Positions 1 through 5,972 of a stretch of DNA of 13,154 nt are shown here, piece by piece. The DNA lies in NCBI GenBank assembly GCA_946480655.1, contig CAMLKN010000045.1, forward strand, positions 1 to 13,154, read 5' to 3'. This stretch comes from an uncultured Devosia sp. (GTDB lineage Bacteria > Pseudomonadota > Alphaproteobacteria > Rhizobiales > Devosiaceae). The position numbers and the translations under genes are program-made. The notes beneath the pieces are model-generated. The model searched no databases, was not told where the DNA came from, and was given only the letters and a program-made list of their open reading frames with translations. Numbering within the stretch: the first letter of the stretch is position 1; every line of letters begins with the position of its first letter.

Positions 1-491
1 TCGCCGCCACCGTCGTCCATGCCTTCATCGGCGGGCGGCTCTTCCGGCGCGCTCGGGGTCTCTTCTGCGGCATTGGCCGGTCCGGTGAACATGCCGGCGA
101 TTGCCGAGCCCAGCAATAGGCCGCCGGTCACCCCTAATGCCGTCTGCGCCGCGCCGGCCAAGAACCCGTCGCCGGCTGGTCGATCCCAGGGGCCGGGACG
201 CCGCTGCGGTTCACGCTGCGGCTGATCGTCGCCAAAAATGCTGCCCAGGAAGCCGCCGCGGCTGCGACCGGCCTGTTCTTCCTGTTCCGCCAGCCGCGCC
301 TGCTGCTCGCGCAGCGCCGCCTCCTGCACAATGATGGTTTGCGCCATGTAGTAAGCGGCGGCCGGATTCTGAGCGAGCTTTTGGCGGATGAGTGCCTCGG
401 CTTCAACGTCGCGCGGACCGCTATTGTGCCCGACGCGTTCTAGGCGGTCGAAAAGATCCTCGATCGCGCGTTCGTCCTCGTATCTGAGCAT
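1..491 (-). CDS. DUF2076 family protein (C-terminus outside window)
   Basis: The reading frame enters the window from the left, so only about the first 163 residues are visible. The N-terminus (MLRYEDERAIEDLFDRL, then an acidic/alanine helix with AEALIRQKL, AAAYYMAQTIIVQEAAL and a Gln/Glu-rich stretch) matches the DUF2076 (COG3416) pattern as I remember it. A GGFLGSIFG glycine motif follows, then a hydrophobic Gly/Ala segment around residues 115-135 and an acidic, proline-rich tail. DUF2076 proteins are sometimes labelled periplasmic ligand-binding sensors, but their function is not established. I chose the ATG at 489-491 because GGAG lies 6 bases before it. In-frame ATGs at 495-497 and 519-521 are possible but have no well-spaced ribosome site. 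It lies 57 bp downstream of the FlhB-C-like gene on the same strand, so it may be co-transcribed with it. Confidence 0.75.
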   Translation of the reverse strand, partial: MLRYEDERAIEDLFDRLERVGHNSGPRDVEAEALIRQKLAQNPAAAYYMAQTIIVQEAALREQQARLAEQEEQAGRSRGGFLGSIFGDDQPQREPQRRPGPWDRPAGDGFLAGAAQTALGVTGGLLLGSAIAGMFTGPANAAEETPSAPEEPPADEGMDDGGG

Positions 492-548
492 GGCCATCTC
501 CGGTGTGTCTGACCAAGACATGGGAATGTTCACACTGCCAAACAAGAT

Positions 549-821
549 TCACTGTCGCGTCTGTCTCAACACATAGCCGATGACGATGGCGATGGCATCG
601 TAGAGCTCCAGCGGGATAGTGTCGTCCAGCTCCACCCCGCTTAGCGCCTCGGCGAGAACCGGATTGGTCTCGATCACCACGCCGTTCTCCTGCGCCAGGG
701 CGACGATCCTCTCTGCCACCAGCCCCCTGCCCTTGGCGACGACCCGAGGCGCCTCCTTGGAACCCTTCTCGTAATGCAGCGCCACGGCCAGCGCCCGTTC
801 GCGGATTTCGTCGTCACTCAT
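549..821 (-). CDS. Small FlhB C-terminal-domain homologue (FhlB/FlhX type, EscU/YscU/HrcU family)
   Basis: This 90-residue protein corresponds to the cytoplasmic C-terminal subdomain of the flagellar export switch protein FlhB. Diagnostic segments are ALAVALHYEKG, APRVVAKGRG, the helix VAERIVALAQENGVV, then NPVLAEALSGVELDDTIPLELYDAIAIVIGYV, which matches the FlhB PVxxxxxLAxxL...IPxxLYxAVAxVL pattern. The transmembrane domain of FlhB and the NPTH autocleavage motif are both absent, as is known for stand-alone FlhX/FhlB proteins. Those proteins can partly replace the FlhB C-domain in substrate-specificity switching. Its ATG overlaps the stop codon of fliK (ATGA, 818-821), which indicates translational coupling and a shared role with FliK, the natural partner of the FlhB C-domain. 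Family assignment is confident; an active role in flagellar export here is inferred from context. Confidence 0.88.
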   Translation of the reverse strand: MSDDEIRERALAVALHYEKGSKEAPRVVAKGRGLVAERIVALAQENGVVIETNPVLAEALSGVELDDTIPLELYDAIAIVIGYVLRQTRQ

Positions 822-2761
822 CGCGTCGCATCCACAACATGGCCTGCACTTGCGGCCGGTTGCGAGGGCTCCGGCGCAGGCGCCCCAGCCCGCACCACAA
901 TGGCCCCGGCAACAAGACCGACCTCACCCAGTTCGTCCCGCAACCCATCAACTGCCGCGGCCAGCGAGCGGGCCGTATCCTCGCGATCCGCCCAGAGCAG
1001 CACGCCCGTATTTTTGGCCCGGAGCGAAATCTGAGCGCCCACCTCGCCGCGATCGGCCAGGTTTATGGCGAACCGTACCTGCCAGCTCCGCTCCTCGCTC
1101 CGCTCCGTCTCCTGCTCGGCATCGCGCTGGATCTGCAAGTGCAACACCTGCTGCTGGCCGCCCACGATCACCGGCAAGTCCATGCTCCATTGCGCATCCT
1201 GACGATGCGCAGACGGGTCCGGCAGGGAGGCATTCTGATGCAGCCGCAGCCTCGACAGAGCGGCATCCGTGCGCTCGCTCAGCACCTTGCCCATTTCGAG
1301 AGCATCATCGGGCAGGCCCGGCGGTGCGCCATCGCCGGCCTTTGCCCGCGGCATATGCCCGCGAACGGGCGGCGCCAGTCCCGATACCTGCGCGACGGGG
1401 GTCTGGTTGCCCAGCCAGGCGCCAAGAGTCTGCCGCAGGGAGAGGAGTGCGCTCTTGAGATCGCCCGCCGCGGCCTGCCCCTGCCCTGATGCCAACAAGG
1501 CCTCCTGGAAAACTCCCGAAAGCTGGACCGCGGCCTTGATGCCGGAACCCGTCAGCCTGACGCCATCAAGCGGCAAGCGGGTCGCCAGCACCTGCTGGGC
1601 CGCCTTTGCTACCGGTTCGGGCAGTGCCACCTTGCCGGCAATCGCCGTCAACGCCGTCGTCAACCCAACAATACTGTCCTGCCGAGGCAGGGATTGCTGC
1701 ACCATCTGGGCCACGGCCGCCTGCGGTGTCACCGCCGGTGTTGGCGATGCCGGCACGGGGCCACCACCCCCTGGTTGTATCGTCACGCCCGCCGGGTTGG
1801 GCAGCGACGCATTGGGCGACGGCGCATGCTGGCCGACCATTGTTCCGGCCGCCATCTGCGCCACCGGTGGCAGTCCCGACGCCGCGGAACCGGCAATCGC
1901 GGTGACCTGTGGGGCCGCGACAGCCGGAGCCGACCCTGCCGGGGCCGCCACCGCATAGGGGATATCTGCCCGAACGGGGGTCACTCCCGCAGCGGCAGGC
2001 GAGAGAGGCACAGGGCCGGTGCCGCCTGCAGCACGAGGTGGCGCCGCGTTCTGAACGGCGGAAGCATTCGTGGCTGTCAACCCGGTTGAATTGCTCGCGG
2101 CTGAACCCTGGAGCGCGGCAGGGCCCGCCGGAGCCGGCGCTGCCGCCGGGGCCACGACACCACCTGGACCAGCTGTAGCGCCGGGTTGCGCCGTCGCTAC
2201 GTTTGGCGGAGAGACCGCCACAGGCGGGGCTGCCGTGGCCAGTGGGGTCGCGGGCGCGGCCGACGCCCCATAGGCCGGCACAGGTCTTGGATTGGAGACG
2301 CCCGTCGAGCCGGTCACCGCTGGTTGAACCGCATTGGCCTGGGCGCTCGGCGCCAGGGGGCTTGCAGCGGACGCTATCGGCGCGGCGCTCGAAGACGTCG
2401 GCGTCAGCGACGGGCTGGCTAGCGCCGCCGCCGACAGCTGCACTGTCGTCGCCGGAGACGACACCACGCCCGGCGCAACGGGCGACGCACCCGGCGTCGC
2501 GGGAGGACGGACCGCAACAATCGCCAACCGCAATTGCCCATCCGACTGCTGTACCGATAGCGTGAGGGTCGAACCGACCGCCTGTCCCTGCGGAAGCGCC
2601 AGGTTGAATGTCTGCCGCCCGATCTGTACCTGCGACAAACCGTTTCCTGATTGGCTGAGGACCCGCGCCTCGACCGTTTGCCCCGCCGCCTGAGCCAATG
2701 CGCGCAGGTTGGCACTGGCCTGGGCCAGAGAAATGGGCGGAAGCTGGGACGATATGCTCAT
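818..2761 (-). CDS. fliK: Flagellar hook-length control protein FliK
   Basis: A 647-residue protein with the layout of FliK, the secreted ruler that ends hook growth by acting on FlhB. The N-terminus (about residues 1-85) is a helical region followed by a compact beta-rich segment with VQIGRQTFNLALPQG. Residues of about 90-340 are very Ala/Pro/Gly/Ser/Thr-rich and low in complexity, as in the disordered ruler of other FliK proteins. The C-terminal domain (about residues 523-625) has the Flg_hook pattern: WSMDLPVIV, a Gln-rich strand, WQVRFAINLADRGEVGAQISL, then GVLLWADREDTARSLAAAVDGLRDEL. I prefer the ATG at 2759-2761, with GGAG 11 bases upstream; a GTG seven codons earlier (2780-2782) is the longer alternative. 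It overlaps the FlhB-C-like gene by 4 bp. The rest of the flagellar regulon is not in the window. Confidence 0.85.
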   Translation of the reverse strand: MSISSQLPPISLAQASANLRALAQAAGQTVEARVLSQSGNGLSQVQIGRQTFNLALPQGQAVGSTLTLSVQQSDGQLRLAIVAVRPPATPGASPVAPGVVSSPATTVQLSAAALASPSLTPTSSSAAPIASAASPLAPSAQANAVQPAVTGSTGVSNPRPVPAYGASAAPATPLATAAPPVAVSPPNVATAQPGATAGPGGVVAPAAAPAPAGPAALQGSAASNSTGLTATNASAVQNAAPPRAAGGTGPVPLSPAAAGVTPVRADIPYAVAAPAGSAPAVAAPQVTAIAGSAASGLPPVAQMAAGTMVGQHAPSPNASLPNPAGVTIQPGGGGPVPASPTPAVTPQAAVAQMVQQSLPRQDSIVGLTTALTAIAGKVALPEPVAKAAQQVLATRLPLDGVRLTGSGIKAAVQLSGVFQEALLASGQGQAAAGDLKSALLSLRQTLGAWLGNQTPVAQVSGLAPPVRGHMPRAKAGDGAPPGLPDDALEMGKVLSERTDAALSRLRLHQNASLPDPSAHRQDAQWSMDLPVIVGGQQQVLHLQIQRDAEQETERSEERSWQVRFAINLADRGEVGAQISLRAKNTGVLLWADREDTARSLAAAVDGLRDELGEVGLVAGAIVVRAGAPAPEPSQPAASAGHVVDATR

Positions 2762-2856
2762 CGGCCGGGCGACTCCGGCCACCTCATGTGGCCGGTTGCG
2801 AGTTTAACTCAAGCGTCCCGCAACGCTACCCCGAACCGCTAAAGTGTATTTCCAGC

Positions 2857-3600
2857 CTATTGCGGTCGAATGTCGGTATAGTCCTTGGTCATGGGCTTGC
2901 CCTTGAAGGTCACCCAGAAGAAGTTGAGCGTATAGGTGCCCGCGGTGCGGAATACGCCTTCTTTCTCAAGCCGACGGCCCGAGGTCTTCATCTTGAGGGC
3001 AAAGGTCCACTTGACCCCGCCCACCTTGGACAGTCGCACGGCGACATCGGTGTCCTCGCCGAAGAACTCGATACTCCGGTCATAGCCACCCACGGCCGCC
3101 CAGGCCGCGCGCTTGAACACGAAATTGCCCCCCTGCACCACCGATCCTACGCGCAGCACGAAGCGGTTGAGCAGGTAGATGAGATAGGTCAGCCCATAGA
3201 ACATGCCGATCAGCACGCGATTGTGCCACGCCATGTCGTAATAGACGTAAGGGCCACTGAGGCAAACGAGCTTCTCGTCCTTGGCAAATTCGCTCAGCAC
3301 CGTGTCGAGCCAGCCTTCGGGCACGATCGTGTCGCTGTCGATATTGGCGACCAGTTCATAGCCCTCGCTGGCCGCAAAGCCGGCGTCGCGTGCATTGACC
3401 AGTCCCTTCTTGGGCTCGTCGACCACCTTGACGCCGGCAAAGCTGCGGGCAATTTCCCCGGTCCGATCGGTGGAGGCATTGTTGACGACGATCACGTCGG
3501 CATCGGCGCCCGAGCGCTTGATTTCCGCCAGCACCGATTCAAGGCATTTGCCGATAAGCGCCTCTTCATTGTAGGCGGGAATGACGAAGGCGAGCTTCAT
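2857..3600 (-). CDS. Family 2 glycosyltransferase (GT-A fold)
   Basis: A 247-residue protein with a GT2 catalytic domain. It opens with FVIPAYNEEALIGKCLESV, the nucleotide-sugar binding start of GT2 enzymes, followed by VIVVNNASTDRT (residues 36-47). The metal-binding DxD motif is D88-S89-D90. GGNFVFKRAAWAAVGGYD and FFGEDTDVAVRL (E182-D185) hold the acceptor and catalytic-base region. A hydrophobic stretch around residues 129-149 could lie on or in the membrane. The start is the ATG at 3598-3600, preceded by an AAGGGGA ribosome site; an open frame continues upstream to 3747 but the GT2 domain begins exactly at this ATG. Donor and acceptor cannot be read from the sequence. It is divergent from the FecR gene with 185 bp between, and lies 95 bp upstream of fliK on the same strand; a role in surface polysaccharide or flagellin glycosylation is possible but unproven. 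Confidence 0.87.
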   Translation of the reverse strand: MKLAFVIPAYNEEALIGKCLESVLAEIKRSGADADVIVVNNASTDRTGEIARSFAGVKVVDEPKKGLVNARDAGFAASEGYELVANIDSDTIVPEGWLDTVLSEFAKDEKLVCLSGPYVYYDMAWHNRVLIGMFYGLTYLIYLLNRFVLRVGSVVQGGNFVFKRAAWAAVGGYDRSIEFFGEDTDVAVRLSKVGGVKWTFALKMKTSGRRLEKEGVFRTAGTYTLNFFWVTFKGKPMTKDYTDIRPQ

Positions 3601-3785
3601 GGGGTCCCCTTGCCGGCCTGCGCCGGTATTCTTGCTTGTGCTGCACATAGCGTGCCTTGCCCCCCGCGGCAACCATTGGCCCCCACGCGCCCCTGCCCTT
3701 TCCGCTTCCACCAAGTCTCTGCTAGTATGCCCCCGACCGTGATCCATTCATCTCTGGTTCAGCGCAAATGTTGGAAGACGTTCGC

Positions 3786-4523
3786 ATGATGAAACGTTCT
3801 GTATCTGCCGCACTTGCTTCGCTGTTCTTGACCGCTTCTGCGTTTGCCGTGGGAGAGGGAACCGCGGTTGGCGTCAATCCAGACGCTGTCGCCAGGGCCG
3901 GCAGCGCCGACCGCCTCCTGGTCGTGGGCACGGATGTGTCGGTCGGCGAAAAGATCGTGACCGGACCGACCGGCAATGTGCAACTGCTGTTCCAGGACCA
4001 GACCCGTCTCGTTGTCGGGCCGCGCAGCACGCTTGAGATCGAGACCTACCTTCTCAACGGCTCAGGCGCCGACAAGTTCGCGGTCAACGCCCTGGCGGGC
4101 ACCTTTCGCTTCATCTCCGGCAACAGCGCCAAGTCAGCCTATTCCATAGACACGCCCACTGCCTCCATCGCCGTGCGCGGCACCAAATTCGACCTCACGG
4201 TCCGCCCCGGACAGAGCGAAGTCATGCTCTTTGAGGGCGCCCTTACCCTCTGTCAGGACGGTACCTGCGTCGATCTGGAAAAACGGTGCGATATCGGTGC
4301 CTTGGGCGGCCCGCTCTATGGTGCATTCGGCTGGGAAGACGAGGAGCGCCTAAAGCTTGTTGGCAACTTTCCATTGAGCAACATCCAGTCGGCTTTCCAG
4401 CCCCCGTTTCGCGTGAACGGCGCGCAGGCGTGCCTGGAAAAGTCCCCTGATGGCCCGCCGACCTCCATCGTCATCGTGCCGCCTTCGGACCCTGTGGGCA
4501 ACAAGAACAATATTCGGAACTGA
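3786..4523 (+). CDS. Secreted FecR-domain protein
   Basis: A 245-residue exported protein. MMKRSVSAALASLFLTASAFA is a Sec signal peptide with probable cleavage after residue 21. A FecR domain (PF04773) covers about residues 45-165: VGTDVSVGEKIVTGPTGNVQLLFQDQTRLVVGPRS, then LAGTFRFISGN, then SIDTPTASIAVRGTKFDL, which is the typical T-x-A-x-IAVRGT signature. Four cysteines follow (the CQDGTC pair, RCD and ACLEK), which could form disulfides in the periplasm; the C-terminus is proline- and asparagine-rich. There is no N-terminal anti-sigma region and no ECF sigma gene or TonB receptor beside it, so this is a stand-alone FecR-domain protein rather than the FecI/FecR signalling type. The start is the ATG at 3786, 8 bases after GGAAG; the ATG at 3768 would put six extra residues before the signal peptide. 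The substrate or partner is unknown. Confidence 0.82.
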   Translation: MMKRSVSAALASLFLTASAFAVGEGTAVGVNPDAVARAGSADRLLVVGTDVSVGEKIVTGPTGNVQLLFQDQTRLVVGPRSTLEIETYLLNGSGADKFAVNALAGTFRFISGNSAKSAYSIDTPTASIAVRGTKFDLTVRPGQSEVMLFEGALTLCQDGTCVDLEKRCDIGALGGPLYGAFGWEDEERLKLVGNFPLSNIQSAFQPPFRVNGAQACLEKSPDGPPTSIVIVPPSDPVGNKNNIRN

Positions 4524-4564
4524 ATACCGCCTTCAACGGATGCTGACTCTGGTTCGCAGACGCG

Positions 4565-5065
4565 CTAGCCGATGAAGTCGCGCTTGCCGAGCGGCACCCC
4601 GTTGTGACGCAGGATCGCGTAGGTCGTCGTTACGTGAAAGAAGAAATTGGGCAGGGCGCGCTGCGTCAGATAGTCGAGCCCCCGCAAGGCCACGTCTTCG
4701 CCATTGATCTTGAGCGTGACCATGCGGTCTGCGCCACCCTCGAGCTGATCTGGGGTAGTCGCCTCCAGCAGCGCAAGGGCCTTACCGATGCGCACGCGCA
4801 ATTCTGCAAAGGTCTTCTCCTCGTCCGGCCATGACGGGATCGGTTGGCCCGAAAGCCGGCAGATGCAACCCTTGACGTGATCGGTGGCGATCATGATCTG
4901 GCCACGCAGCGGGATCATGTCAGGTGCCAGCCGGTCCCCGACCAGCGTGTCCGTGCTGTATTTGCGCGCGGCGGCATCGGCTTCGGCCTTGTCCAGCCAG
5001 GACAGCAGATTGCTCAGCATCCGCGTGAAGACCGGCACTGTCATGTCGTAGATTGAAACGCTCAC
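4565..5065 (-). CDS. DUF1993 family protein
   Basis: A 166-residue protein that begins VSVSIYDMTVPVFTRMLSNLLSWLDKAEADAA, the usual opening of DUF1993 (PF09351) proteins. Other family-like segments are LAPDMIPLRGQI, the DHVKGCICRLSG helix, PDEEKTFAELRVRI, and the C-terminal LPNFFFHVTTTYAILRHNGVPLGKRDF. DUF1993 belongs to the DinB-like four-helix-bundle group; its biochemical role is not known. Conserved histidines (DHVKG, FFHVTT, RHNG) could bind a metal, which is an inference from the fold group. The start is a GTG at 5063-5065, supported by a perfect AAGGAG seven bases upstream. A longer frame reaches 5218, but its extra residues do not match the family. It converges on the FecR gene (41 bp gap) and is divergent from the ion-channel gene (79 bp between starts). 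Confidence 0.85.
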   Translation of the reverse strand: MSVSIYDMTVPVFTRMLSNLLSWLDKAEADAAARKYSTDTLVGDRLAPDMIPLRGQIMIATDHVKGCICRLSGQPIPSWPDEEKTFAELRVRIGKALALLEATTPDQLEGGADRMVTLKINGEDVALRGLDYLTQRALPNFFFHVTTTYAILRHNGVPLGKRDFIG

Positions 5066-5144
5066 CTGTTCACTCCTTGATTGGCCGGTGCGAATAGTCC
5101 TTGTTGGGCAGACTGATGGCCCCGACTCGAAGTGGCACCCGACC

Positions 5145-5963
5145 ATGGCACGAAAGCGTATTTCATCGTCGCCGGACGATAAAGAGGGCCAACGCGGCCT
5201 TGCCCGCCTCCGCTCCACCTTGCGCCTGCTCTATCATGGGCAATCGCCTGCGGCCCTTCGCTTCCAGGCCACCATCCTGATTGTCGACCTGGCCATCATC
5301 GCCTTCTTCATCGCCACGCCACTGCTGCGCGAAAGCGAGACCTTCCTCTGGATCGACTATTCGATTGCAGCCCTGCTTGCCCTCGATCTCCTGGCCCGGG
5401 GCATGGCCTCGAGCCAGCCCCTGCGCTGGCTGCGTCAGTTGCCGGTCATCATCGACATCTTCATCCTCGTGACGCTCCTGGCCCCGACCTGGCTCTTCAA
5501 TCTGGGTTTCTTGCGTATCCTGCGCCTCTGGACACTAACGCGCTCCAGCATTGTCTGGCGTCCGCTCGAAAAGCGCGGCCTGGGCGAATATCGCGAAACC
5601 ATCCAGGCGGTGATCAACCTTCTGGTCTTCATCTTCGTGGTCACCGGTTTCGTCTACACGGCCTTCGCCAACCGCGAGTCAGGCATCGCCGGCTATGTAG
5701 ACGCGCTCTACTTCACGGTCACCACGATGACCACGACCGGCTTTGGCGACATCATCCTGCCCGGTACCTTCGGCAAGCTGGCCTCGATTGTCATCATGAT
5801 CATCGGCATATCGCTGTTTGTGCGTCTGGCGCAGCTCATTTTCCGGCCGGCCAAGGTCACCTTCCCCTGCCCGCAATGCGGCCTGCGCCGGCACGAACCC
5901 GACGCAGTCCACTGCAAGGCTTGTGGACACCTGCTCAACATTCCCGACGAAGGCCACGGTTGA
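5145..5963 (+). CDS. Six-transmembrane voltage-gated-like ion channel with C-terminal zinc ribbon
   Basis: A 272-residue membrane protein. Hydrophobic helices lie near residues 43-61, 68-86, 101-118, 121-139, 153-174 and 211-233. The fourth, FLRILRLWTLTR, carries spaced arginines (R124, R127, R133, R139) like a voltage-sensor S4. Between helices five and six is a pore loop ALYFTVTTMTTTGFGDI with a T-G-F-G-D selectivity filter (residues 198-202), a variant of the potassium TVGYGD filter. The last 35 residues hold C242-x2-C245-x11-C257-x2-C260, a zinc-ribbon pattern, in the cytoplasm if the topology is the usual one. The ATG at 5145 is chosen because it gives a basic N-terminus; its ribosome site is weak, and an in-frame GTG at 5088 is an alternative. 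Its stop lies 9 bp from the stop of the convergent histidine kinase gene. Potassium selectivity is likely, gating is unknown. Confidence 0.83.
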   Translation: MARKRISSSPDDKEGQRGLARLRSTLRLLYHGQSPAALRFQATILIVDLAIIAFFIATPLLRESETFLWIDYSIAALLALDLLARGMASSQPLRWLRQLPVIIDIFILVTLLAPTWLFNLGFLRILRLWTLTRSSIVWRPLEKRGLGEYRETIQAVINLLVFIFVVTGFVYTAFANRESGIAGYVDALYFTVTTMTTTGFGDIILPGTFGKLASIVIMIIGISLFVRLAQLIFRPAKVTFPCPQCGLRRHEPDAVHCKACGHLLNIPDEGHG

Positions 5964-5972
5964 CGCGGGAGG

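Noticed and set aside
839..1958. Several long overlapping plus-strand open frames opposite fliK
   Set aside because: The GC-rich, Ala/Pro-biased codons of fliK leave other frames open; none has a ribosome site or domain.
3768..3785. ATG at 3768 as the start of the FecR-domain gene
   Set aside because: The GGAAG ribosome site lies between it and the ATG at 3786, and the signal peptide begins at the later ATG.
2698..3789. Plus-strand open frame of 363 codons across the glycosyltransferase gene
   Set aside because: It crosses two intergenic gaps and lies opposite a complete GT2 gene; the translation has no family pattern.
5066..5218. N-terminal extension of the DUF1993 gene up to 5218
   Set aside because: The GTG at 5065 has a perfect AAGGAG at 7 bases and the family N-terminus begins there; the extension overlaps the divergent promoter region.
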